The notes under the pieces: generated by a model
Seen by the model: the letters and a program-made list of their open reading frames with translations, nothing else
Told to the model about the DNA's origin: nothing
Database searches by the model: none
Origin: Arenicola marina
Lineage: Eukaryota > Annelida > Polychaeta > Arenicolidae
Direction of reading: 5' to 3'
Length of the DNA: 64,000 bases
Assembly (NCBI GenBank): GCA_964019135.1
Contig: OZ025260.1
Span: 31,366,254 to 31,430,253, forward strand
Translations under genes and position numbers: made by a program
Shown: positions 44,059 through 53,283 of the stretch, one piece after another
How the letters are laid out: each line of letters begins with the position of its first letter
Position numbering within the stretch: position 1 is the first letter of the stretch

Positions 44059-44561
44059 CTAGAACTTGATGAGTTGTTCGCCAGAACTGATATGTGATGT
44101 GATATCGGTGATGTTTGGTGTTCTCTTTCCTCGTTGGGCGCCATAACGGCGTACGAAGGTGTAGGCCAGACGGTTGAGGACTCCTCCAATGTTGCTGAAA
44201 AAGACCACTGTACAGAGGTGACGGCGAGGGGCGGTGGACCGACCAGTGCCCACAAGAACTGGGTGATGAGGGGCCACCATTGATAGATGTAGGCGGCCAC
44301 CACGCACATCAGACGTGCGCAGACCGCGATGTAAGAGTGATCCAGGATGTGCCAGAGGCTTCGGAATAGATCGCAATAATGGTTCGGAATAATGCGAGGT
44401 TGATGACAAGCCTCTCCCCGATTGACCATTAAAAGATTCCCCCCCCCCCCCCCCCCGCCCCCGATGCTAAAAATGACACTGCTCCCAAGACTGACGACAG
44501 CGAGAGAATGGAGTAGCCAGAAGATGTACTCCGGGTAACCGGGTAACTGTTGTCCTTTCAT
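44059..44561 (-). pseudogene. Receptor pseudogene, copy 6 (internal deletions)
   Basis: It has TM1 (YPEYIFWLLHSLAVVSLGSSVIF), then a run of C on the plus strand (44440-44456) replacing the TM1-TM2 loop, a mangled TM2 (HYCDLFRSLWHILDHSY), and a direct jump into TM6 (RLMCVVAAYIYQWWPLI). TM3-TM5 and the intron are missing. After TM7 starts, a frame change occurs; the C-terminal codons (ISSGEQLIKF) are found in another frame ending at 44059. The junction keeps a short piece of the TM3 start (AVCA), so at least two deletions are needed. Confidence 0.8.
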
Positions 44562-44569
44562 TATTTTTC

Positions 44570-44940
44570 ATTGACATTAGTGAAGTTCCCAGTTACTACC
44601 AGTTTTGATATGTTCACCATATGTTCTTGGAGTGTTTGCGCTTTTTCTACATCAAAGGCGAATATATCTCAGTATGAAGCGGACAAAGGGTCGAACTCCG
44701 GGGAGACTTATATATGCACTGGCACTATCAGATGACTCAGTCCTTTCGCGGAATTACTGCAGTGCAACTAGACAAATATTTCCTTGTTAAGCCAACCAAC
44801 GGATGTTCAGCAACGGCGTGATCATATTATAAGTTGACAAGCGTCATTTGCTTGACGCTGCTTAGCTGGGACATAATTTTTTTGCGCAATCAAATGACGT
44901 TTCGTATGCAAAACTAGGCTGCGCTACGCATGATCAATCA
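44570..44940 (-). repeat. Upstream block of receptor copy 6
   Basis: The reverse complement contains GACGCTTGTCAACTTATAATATGATC and other motifs of the 31080-31400 intergenic block, so copy 6 kept part of the conserved upstream region. Confidence 0.5.
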
Positions 44941-45539
44941 CGTAAAAGATGCATTGTTTGGCAGATGGACTGATTTGTTTTCCAGAAGAGACTATCGTAC
45001 ATTGTGAGCACATTGGTGACATGGCAAGAAGGACGCTTCAACCAATTCTAGATTTATATCTAGTCAGTGCATGGCAAGAGTGATGTTGCTTAAAAATTCG
45101 TTGTATCAGGACAATGCTTAAATAGTGTATATTTGCACATGACACGGTGCGACGAAAAATTACTTAGACCCCTTGCACACATATTAAGTCATTAAGGCAT
45201 GGCGACGTAAATATAGCATATATTGAATAGTAAATGGTGCATTTCTCAATGGTGTCATATTTCACGTATTTTCTGAGAAAAGGGTGTTGCATATATTAGA
45301 AAGGCAGTATAGTATTATATTTTCTAAAATTCGCCGGAATAATATAACAATAGGGCAAATTAGCGCATGCGGCAACCTTGGGGGGCTGCTGCAGCTTGAT
45401 GTCGGGCACTGAATGCATAACGCCATGGGAAAACTCGCGATATTACTGTTATTTGGATTTCAAGTTGGCTTCGTTTTATATGATGCATGTTCGCATACAA
45501 CGTTCGAAATAAAAGATTTAGTCTGGCGATTGGCTCAAT

Positions 45540-45765
45540 GGGGCTGCACACTGGGCTGAATATTTATGCTCTACGTCGATGCTATTGCATGAATGGTCTG
45601 TGCTGCGTATTTTCCGGTGGTTATTCGCTTTCACTCGCTTCAGGCAGAAATTCGGCTAATAAAGGCTATCCCTACCTAGACGAACCACTGAAGCTACTGC
45701 ATTATAATCACCAGATTAGGTTTATATGCAATATTTGAGCGGTAGGACAGTTGATAACCTAAATG
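45540..45765 (+). repeat. Third, diverged copy of the 11072/11466 repeat
   Basis: Shared blocks are ATGCTCTACGTC, TTCCGGT, TTCACTC, GGCTAA, CCACTGAAG, TATAA and GGACAGTTGATAA, in order. Its flanks differ from the copies at 11 kb. Confidence 0.55.
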
Positions 45766-45887
45766 AGGCTCATAAGTGGATGACATTGCCAGACAAAAAT
45801 GGGAAGGCAGGATGGTTGTGGACCACGTAGAAAGAGCGCGCAGATATTCGATCCGTGATAAATTATTGCTTCATACGGGAGAGAGCG

Positions 45888-48046
45888 GGGGAGCGGGGTC
45901 AGTTGGAGAGGAATGGAGTAAGAACGGGAGAGAGGGATGGGGAGGGGACAGAGGGGTTAGTGGGATAGGAAGAGAGAGAGAAAGGGAGAGAGGAAGGGAG
46001 AAAGTACAGAGGGGTCAGTGGGAGAGTAAAGTAGAGAGGACGGGAGAGAGAGGGAGAGTGGATAGAGAGGACAGATGGGTTAGTGAGAGAGGGAGCGAGA
46101 GTGGGTCGGAAATGAGACAGAGGGGTCAGTGGGAGCGGACGGGAGAGAGGGAGGGAGCGGGGTCAGTGGGAGAGGACGGGAGAGAGAGAGGGAGCGGGGT
46201 CAGTGGGAGTGGACGGGAGAGAGGGAGGGAGCGGGGTCAGTGGGAGAGGACGGGAGAGAGGGAGGGAGCGGGGTCAGTGGGAGTGGACGGGAGAGAGGGA
46301 GGGAGCGGGGTCAATGGGAGTGGACGGGAGAGAGGGAGGGAGCGGGGTCAGTGGGAGCGGACGGGAGAGAGGGAGGGAGCGGGGTCAGTGGGAGCGGACG
46401 TGAGAGAGGGAGGGAGCGGGGTCAGTGGGAGCAGACGTGAGATAGGGAGGGAGCGGGGTCAGTGGGAGCGGACGGGAGAGAGGGAGGGAGCGGGGTCAGT
46501 GGGAGTGGACGTGAGAGAGGGAGGGAGCGGGGTCAGTGGGAGTGGACGTGAGATAGGGAGGGAGCGGGGTCAGTGGGAGCGGACGGGAGAGAGGGAGGGA
46601 GCGGGGTCAGTGGGAGTGGACGTGAGAGAGGGAGGGAGCGGGGTCAGTGGGAAAGGACGGGAGAGAGGGAGGGAGCGGGGACAGTGGGAAAGGACGGGAG
46701 AGAGGGAGGGAGCGGGGTCAGTGGGAGCAGACGTGAGAGAGGGAGGGAGCGGGGTCAGTGGGAAAGGACGGGAGAGAGGGAGGGAGCGGGGTCAGTGGGA
46801 AAGGACGGGAGAGAGGGAGGGGCGGGGTCAGTGGGAGTGGACGTGAGAGAGGGAGGGAGCGGGGTCAGTGGGAGAGGACGGGAGAGAGGGAGGGAGCGGG
46901 GTCAGTAGGAGTGGACGGGAGAGAGGGAGGGAGCGGCGTCAGTGGGAGAGGACGGGGGAGAGGGAGGGAGCGGGGTCAGTGGGAGTGGACGGGACAGCGG
47001 GAGGGAGCGGCGTCAGTGGGAGAGCACGGGAGAGAGGGAGGGAGCGGGGTCAGTGGGAGAGGACGGGAGAGAGGGAGGGAGCGGAGTCAGTGGGAGAGGA
47101 CGGGAGAGAGGGAGGGAGCGGGATCAGTGGGAGTGGACGGGAGAGAGGTGGGGAGCGGGGTCAGTGGGAGTGGACAGGAGAGAGGGAGGGAGCGGGGTCA
47201 GTGGGAGTGGACGGGAGAGAGGTGGGGAGCGGGGTCAGTGGGAGTGGACGGGAGAGAGGGAGGGAGCGGGGTCAGTGGGAGAGAACGGGAGAGAGGGAGG
47301 GAGCGGGGTCAGTAGCAGTGGACGGGAGAGAGGGAGGGAGCGGCGTCAGTGGGAGTGGACGGGAGAGAGGGAGGGAGCGGGGTCAGTGGGAGAGGACGTG
47401 AGACGGGGCGGGGGAGCGGGGTCAGTGGGAGAGGATGGTAGAGAGGGCGGGAGCGGGGTCAGTAGGAGTGGACGGGAGAAAGGTGGGGAGCGGGGTCAGT
47501 GGGAGAGGACGGGAGAGAGGGAGGGAGCGGGGTCAGTAGGAGTGGACGGGAGAGAGGGAGGGAGCGGCGTCAGTGGGAGGGGACGGGAGAGAGGGAGGGA
47601 GCGGGGTCAGTGGGAGAGGAGGTGAGACGGGGGGGGGGGGAGCGGGGTCAGTGGGAGAGGATGGTAGAGAGGGCGGGAGCGGGGTCAGTGGGAGAGGACG
47701 GGAGAGAGGCAGGGAACGGGGTCAGTGGGAGAGGAAGGGGGAGAGGGAGGGAGCGGGGTCCGTGGGAGAGGACGTGAGACGGGGAGGGGAGCGGGGTCAG
47801 TGGGAGAGGATGGTAGAGAGGGCGGGAGCGGGGTCAGTGGGACAGGACGGGAGAGAGGGAGGGAGCGGGGCCAGTGGGAGTGGACGGGAGAGAGGGAGGG
47901 AGCGGGGTCACTGGGAGAGGACGTGAGACGGGGGGGGAGCGGGGTCAGTGGGAGAGGACGGGAGAGAGGGCGGGAGCGGGGTCAGTGAGAGTGGACGGGA
48001 GAGAGGGAGGGAGCCGGGTCAATGGGAGAGGACGGGAGCGAGGGAG
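45888..48046 (+). repeat. 37-bp purine-rich minisatellite, left part
   Basis: The unit contains GGAGCGGGGTCAGTGGGAG and AGGACGGGAGAGAGGGA, about 52 copies from 46120, with degenerate units before that. The plus strand is almost all G and A. Because 37 is not a multiple of 3 and the unit has no stop, all three plus-strand frames stay open for hundreds of codons; these are not genes. Variants (AGCGGAC, TGGACGTGAGA) are interspersed rather than sorted. Confidence 0.9.
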
Positions 48047-48062
48047 GGAGCGGGGACATTGG
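48047..48062. repeat. Target-site duplication, left copy
   Basis: GGAGCGGGGACATTGG, identical to 53268-53283. The GACATT variant of the minisatellite unit occurs nowhere else in the arrays, so the match is not just array similarity. Confidence 0.85.
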
Positions 48063-48313
48063 TTTAAACATATTTTTATTAAGCAATTGGAAATCAGGCA
48101 AAGCCTATACAAATTCCTCTTGCTGAGGTACGTAGTCACACAACTGTTGAGAATATAGAAATGTCAAAACTCGTGTAATATAAATTGTAGAACGATAAAC
48201 TAAGTTATCTAAACCAGGGTATCAGTTGTTGTGAACAAAAGGTAAAGTAACTAAATGATTACACACAGGGTCAGTCCGATATACAGCCATGTTATTAATT
48301 TTATATAATATGA

Positions 48314-51300
48314 TTAGATATCAAAACGTTTACTCTTGGCTATAAACTCGTGGACCGCTACACAAATGTCGGCGTTTACATCAAACGGAAAGTCAGGATT
48401 ACCGTTTAAAATAGTCCCGATAGACACTGGAGCCGATAATCTTATTTGCCGCATGAGGGTATCCCGAATGTTACTGTAATGCTTACAAGAGAAAAAATAG
48501 TGAACTGCATCTTCCAGAGCTTCTCCACATGAACACAAGGGGCTATCAATTATATGCATATCATATAGATGCGATTTTAACAAGCTGCAATTCATCCTTA
48601 TGCGAGCATGTATTATATTAATAGAGCGCGAACCCATTGCATAGAGTTTGGTCAGCCTTGTCTGATTTTGGGGCGTTATAGCTCGTTTGAAGGCATATAT
48701 GTCGCTTAATTGTCTGGTATCGGCAGGTAGCTCATTCCACAGTCTTACTGTGCTGGGTAGAAAAGATTTATACATTACATTTAACCTTGTTTGAATCGAT
48801 GTCATATTGAACGCATGGGCATTTCGTAGTTGGTACACAGTTCTGGTGTTAACAGATGGTGGTAGTAGGTTACACAGATAGGGCGGGGCCTTGTTGTAAA
48901 ACATTTTGTGAAATAACATCAGTTTGGCTCGTTCCCTCCTTTTGGCAAGCGACTCCCACCCCAACTCGTTATAGATCTTGATATGGCTCGTGTACTTAAT
49001 AGCGCCGCTTACCAAACGACCAGCCCTTAACTGTACCGACTCAAGTTTGTCGCTTTCATATTGAGTACATCCGTCCCATATAACACTCCCGTATTCTAAG
49101 GTTGGTCTAATAAATGCTTTATACATAATGTCTAGAGTCTTTCGAGACAGGCGATGACTCAAACGAGCTAGTAGATCAACACGTCTGCTTGCCTTGAGAT
49201 ACATTTCACTAATGTGAGACGACCAGGTTAATCTTGAGTTCAAGGTAACACCGAGATGTTCACATTCCTTAACGGATTCAATTTTACCATTGCCCATAGT
49301 AAGATCAGGCATCGTTGGACAATCTTTGTTTGATATTTCCATAGATTTGGTCTTAGACGCATTAAATTTAACGAACCATTTGGAAGCCCAGTTCTCCATT
49401 TTCTCCAGATCGCGTTGTAACATGGGTGTTGTATCTTCCATTTTATCTACGATGACAAATAAAGTTGTGTCATCCGCGAACAATCTTATGTTGGACTCGA
49501 TACCGTCCGTTATGTCATTGATGTAGATTAAAAACAGGAGGGGTCCAAGAACCGAACCTTGAGGTACCCCAGCGTTGACCTGACCCCAATCTGACGTGGC
49601 CCCGTCGATAGTTACTCTCTGGTATCTGTCAGACAGGTAATCCTTAAACCAAGATAAGAGCTCGTCTCTTATACCAATATTTTTTAATTTAGTAATTAAC
49701 CCAGCGTGCCATACACGGTCGAATGCTTTTGAAATGTCACAGAAAACTATACGAACATCTTTTTTCTTATCAAGTGCCTCACACAGTAAGTGGTAGATAT
49801 TAACAAGTTGATTTATCGTGCTGTCTCCAGGAATGAAACCAGACTGGAATTGCGATAAGATACTGTGATTCCGGAGGTAATTAAACATATACTTGAATAT
49901 TACTCTCTCGAACAATTTCCCAACACAGCTAAGAAGGGAGACAGGCCTGTAGTTTTCCACATGATTACGGCTACCTTTTTTATGAATAGGGATCACGTTG
50001 CCCCTCTTCCACTGTTTGGGCACTGAACAAGATGCTAATGACAGATTGAACAGCCTGGCAAGTGGCTTGCTTATGCTTGAGCCAGCTTCCTTCAGCATCT
50101 TGGGACTGATGCCATCAAAACCACACGCTTTGTTTGTATCAATACATTTGAGTAAGTCGTCAACATCGCCTTCTGCTACAGTGATATCAGTGAGGCCTGG
50201 ATAATTACCATGAAGATCTGCATCTGGCATGTCCGTTGAGACGTTCTCGAGTGTTGATTGAGCGACAAAGAAATTATTAAAAAGTTGGACTTTGGCAGCA
50301 CTCGAGGATTCACTTATATCACCGTGAGCGAGTGCCGGGTACGAATGTGCTTCTCGCAAACCTAATAATGCCTTTGAGATTGACCACCACTTCTTGGGAG
50401 AAATGGAACTGGATTGATGCAACGAACTTTCTAAAGTTTCCTCATATGTTTGTTTTGCTTTACGTACTTCAGAAATATATTTGTTACGAAGATTACGATA
50501 TACAGACCAGTCGTCTGAAATGTTGGAATTTTTAGCTTTTTTATGACACCTGTCTAGCCTTCTCTTCATGTTTCTTAAATTCTTACCATAGAAGGCTTTG
50601 TCGTTGGGGCGTATAGTGACAATCTTGTTAGGTATACATTCTCTGCAAATTGCCAGGAATTCATTAGACCATAAATTACATGCATCATCTGCATTTGAGG
50701 AAGAAAAACATTGGTCCCAGTTATATTTAGATAAGCGAATTCGAAATGACTTATAATCTGCTTTGTCATAATACCAGACTCTACGTTTGTAAGCCTTTCT
50801 CTTGACTGTACTAAAGTCCAAGTCACACGTGATTACACAGTGGTCACTGGTAGTTACTGGAGTGGTCACATGTACATTTCGAATCAGGCGCGGGGTACTA
50901 CTGATAAACTGGTCCAAAATAGACTCACTAGTCTGAGTTATTCGAGTCGGCTCGTTTACATGTATGGTGAGATGGTTATTGTTGGCAAACACCTGCATAT
51001 GAGCGTGGTGGTTCGGGTTAGTGATTTCGTCCGCATTTAAGTCACCTGTTATTATTATGTTACCAACGCTTGTACTTTTTGCATTATCTATGCTTATCTG
51101 CAAATTTTCCCAGAACGATATGTCGGAACTTGGTGGCCGATATACACAGCATAGCAAAAACTTGTTATTATCAGCACTGATTTCTAGCCATATACTCTCA
51201 ACGCCCTCAGCTTCCAAGTCCGTCCGGCGTGTCCCGTACAGATGGTCTGCAACCCAGATAGCAACACCGCCCCAACTGTTTACTCCCCTATCTCTGCGAT

Positions 51301-51574
51301 AGACTCGTTGATAACCAGTTAAGTTAAGATTTAACATACTTTCCTTATGTAAGTGAGTTTCGGATACGCTTATTATACCAAATGTGCCACAGAAGTTGGA
51401 CTTGATATGTAACAATTCGTCTTCATGTAACCCGTTAACATTAGCATGACATACTGAGACTGGGGTCGACACGGAAGTTAAATCGCGCTCTGGTACACAT
51501 GGTCCGGGGTTACTTTCTACATCACCACTTAAAATAAGGGTCATCCTCGCATACAAATATACCAAAAGTCTCAT
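48314..51574 (-). CDS. LINE ORF2: 2A leader, APE endonuclease, reverse transcriptase
   Basis: About 1086 aa from the ATG at 51574; the frame opens further upstream at 51649 but only with GTG. Residues 1-25 are hydrophobic and end in a 2A-like motif. The APE endonuclease (about 40-255) shows SVSETHLH, the GGVAIWV strand, CVYRPPSS, TGDLNAD and SDHCVI. RT (about 475-755) shows VIPIHKKGSRNHVENYRPVS, FCDISKAFDRVWH, AGVPQGSVLGPLLFLIYIND and FADD. A Cys/His motif (CSCGEALEDAVHYFFSC) lies near 1030. The endonuclease nicks target DNA and RT copies the RNA at the nick. All visible catalytic residues are present. CR1/L2-group placement is by motif style, not phylogeny. Confidence 0.9.
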   Translation of the reverse strand: MRLLVYLYARMTLILSGDVESNPGPCVPERDLTSVSTPVSVCHANVNGLHEDELLHIKSNFCGTFGIISVSETHLHKESMLNLNLTGYQRVYRRDRGVNSWGGVAIWVADHLYGTRRTDLEAEGVESIWLEISADNNKFLLCCVYRPPSSDISFWENLQISIDNAKSTSVGNIIITGDLNADEITNPNHHAHMQVFANNNHLTIHVNEPTRITQTSESILDQFISSTPRLIRNVHVTTPVTTSDHCVITCDLDFSTVKRKAYKRRVWYYDKADYKSFRIRLSKYNWDQCFSSSNADDACNLWSNEFLAICRECIPNKIVTIRPNDKAFYGKNLRNMKRRLDRCHKKAKNSNISDDWSVYRNLRNKYISEVRKAKQTYEETLESSLHQSSSISPKKWWSISKALLGLREAHSYPALAHGDISESSSAAKVQLFNNFFVAQSTLENVSTDMPDADLHGNYPGLTDITVAEGDVDDLLKCIDTNKACGFDGISPKMLKEAGSSISKPLARLFNLSLASCSVPKQWKRGNVIPIHKKGSRNHVENYRPVSLLSCVGKLFERVIFKYMFNYLRNHSILSQFQSGFIPGDSTINQLVNIYHLLCEALDKKKDVRIVFCDISKAFDRVWHAGLITKLKNIGIRDELLSWFKDYLSDRYQRVTIDGATSDWGQVNAGVPQGSVLGPLLFLIYINDITDGIESNIRLFADDTTLFVIVDKMEDTTPMLQRDLEKMENWASKWFVKFNASKTKSMEISNKDCPTMPDLTMGNGKIESVKECEHLGVTLNSRLTWSSHISEMYLKASRRVDLLARLSHRLSRKTLDIMYKAFIRPTLEYGSVIWDGCTQYESDKLESVQLRAGRLVSGAIKYTSHIKIYNELGWESLAKRRERAKLMLFHKMFYNKAPPYLCNLLPPSVNTRTVYQLRNAHAFNMTSIQTRLNVMYKSFLPSTVRLWNELPADTRQLSDIYAFKRAITPQNQTRLTKLYAMGSRSINIIHARIRMNCSLLKSHLYDMHIIDSPLCSCGEALEDAVHYFFSCKHYSNIRDTLMRQIRLSAPVSIGTILNGNPDFPFDVNADICVAVHEFIAKSKRFDI
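51500..51529 (-). other. 2A-like ribosome-skipping motif in ORF2
   Basis: SGDVESNPGP follows a hydrophobic stretch (RLLVYLYARMTLIL), matching the D-V/I-E-x-N-P-G-P consensus of 2A peptides. By analogy, translation would release a ~24-residue leader at the Gly/Pro bond and continue with endonuclease-RT. 2A motifs are known in some non-LTR elements of sea urchin, amphioxus and other invertebrates. Activity here is inferred. Confidence 0.8.
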
Positions 51575-52192
51575 TCCAGAGTGCGCATGGCCGAACTTGT
51601 ATTTTCTAATCCTCTGGTTTAGATATACTACCTCAAAGTTCGCTATCACTTATGTAGTGAAAATTGAAAATAAGTGTGCTGTACCACATAATACTCATGA
51701 TCACAAAAAAAAAGAAATGCTCGAAATCGCCTGGAGCCAGACGTGCGACTAGGCTAAGGAACTGGTCAGGTTCGAGCAGATAAACGTAAAGTAACGAAAC
51801 ACATACAACAAAACAAAACTCAAAACTACAACGTTGCATGACTAGGATACTGTCATGATAGCGACTGGGCCTGGTGGTCATGTTGGTACTATTTTCTATT
51901 GGCAGGATCAGGATTTGGAAACAGGGCAGAGATATCATAACTTTAAACGGGTCACAAAAGGTCAAACAAATAAGAGTGTGTAAAACCTGGGCCTCACTGG
52001 GCTCAAAATATATACATGTAGAAAAAATAACGTGTTGGCTGCATGCCTCCATAATTAACATAAGTGCGTGCAGCTTGTAATATGTATCAGTACAACATCG
52101 CCATTGAATTGATAGCGTTATTTAATTGATTAATTAAAGCCTTACTGTTGAAAACTTGTCAATACGTCATCAAGGGACCGTCATTTTATGAG

Positions 52193-53265
52193 TTAGGCTG
52201 ACTTGTGGGATTTGTCCAGAGCTAATTTCTTGTGCCACAAAGACATGGCGGCTTCCAGGGCGGCCTTCAGCGTCGAATCGGTGGCTTTCGTTGGAGTCTT
52301 ACTGACAGCGACGAAAACGGTAACGTTTGTCACCGATGCGTGACTGGCTTGCAGGTGGCGCATGATGGTAGTGGCCGCTCCGTATGCATGGTCGTCCTGC
52401 GTGTACTCCGTGACTCGTGCACCTGACGGGGAGTACAGCCTGGTGGCCGCGATGCAGTGAGCTGCTCCCAGGAACTCGGGGTCGAGTAGGACCTTTTTGT
52501 AGGCTTTGCGAGCTGAGTCCAGAGACCCCGTGGCAGCAACTGCCACTGAGGCACTGAAGGACCCGTTTCTGATCGCCCCTCCCTGGATGAGTTGAACCTC
52601 GCTCACATCGGCTTGCTCCTCGGTGGACATGGAGAGGATCTCACGTGGGGTGGGGGTCGGTAGCGGGGGGACCTGTCTCTGGTTGTTGATATACAGGTGC
52701 TGCCCCATGACCTTAGTGGTTACCGATGTATCCAGCTGTTTAGCTCGTTCCGCGTCAGTAAACAATGAGCGCCTCTTTTCTAGGATCTCCCGGGGGGTCT
52801 GGGCCGACACGAGACTTCTTTGACCTGGTGGCTTATTTTTCCGGGCAAACGAAATAACTTTGGTAGCATCAGCTGCGCTTGTCAACTTAGCTACAATGGG
52901 ACGGGAAGATCCTCCAGCTTTGTTTCCCAATCGGTGGGCCCTTTCGATTGTTATTTGAGGAGCATCGGGGAAGTTAATTTGGCCTAGCGTTGCTCGTACC
53001 ACAGTCTCGGGATTCTCACCCGCATGCTCAGGCTGGCCGTGGACCAGTATGTTGTCCATCATGGACCTAGCAGTGAGGCTCACAACACGATCCTGTAATG
53101 CTGCTATTGTATCTTGCTGCTTTATCACCAACCGCCTAGTGCGTCGGAATTCCGCCCACAATAAGGAAACATCCACCGATAAATCTTCTTGCTTTAAAGC
53201 CAATGCTTCTATGTCACCAAGTTTCTCTAGTACACCACCCCGATCGTATATGTCATTTCTCGTGA
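52193..53265 (-). CDS. LINE ORF1: coiled coil, RRM, CTD and IMPACT-like domain
   Basis: An open frame of about 356 codons, N-terminally truncated by the element's 5' end. Order of parts: coiled coil (about 53250-53065; VLEKLGDIEALALKQEDL); L1-ORF1-type RRM (about 53062-52840; RSMMDNILVHGQPE, TIERAHRLG, RPIVAKL); CTD (about 52837-52634; SAQTPREILEKRRSLF, GQHLYINNQ); and a C-terminal domain (about 52590-52240) with SFSASVAVAATGSLDSARKA, GAAHCIAATRLYS, DDHAYGAA and VTNVTVFVAVSK. That last part matches the strand and helix order of the IMPACT/YigZ (UPF0029) fold, including AtHn-ayR- and DDGE-like positions. The RRM and CTD would bind LINE RNA; the extra domain's role is unknown. The fold call is by eye. 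Confidence 0.8.
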
Positions 53266-53267
53266 TT

Positions 53268-53283
53268 GGAGCGGGGACATTGG
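53268..53283. repeat. Target-site duplication, right copy
   Basis: GGAGCGGGGACATTGG, identical to 48047-48062. The minisatellite resumes immediately after it. Confidence 0.85.

Larger units (their letters stand above)
48063..53267 (-). mobile_element. Near-complete CR1/L2-like LINE inserted in the minisatellite
   Basis: A 5205-bp non-LTR retrotransposon on the minus strand. Order: ORF1 (53265-52193), a 540-620-bp spacer, ORF2 (51574-48314) and a 250-bp 3' UTR with AATAAA close to the end (about 48075). It is flanked by perfect 16-bp target-site duplications. ORF1 is open to the very 5' edge with no in-frame ATG in its first ~65 codons, which points to slight 5' truncation. Both ORFs lack internal stops, so the insertion is young; it has probably lost the promoter. 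Confidence 0.85.
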
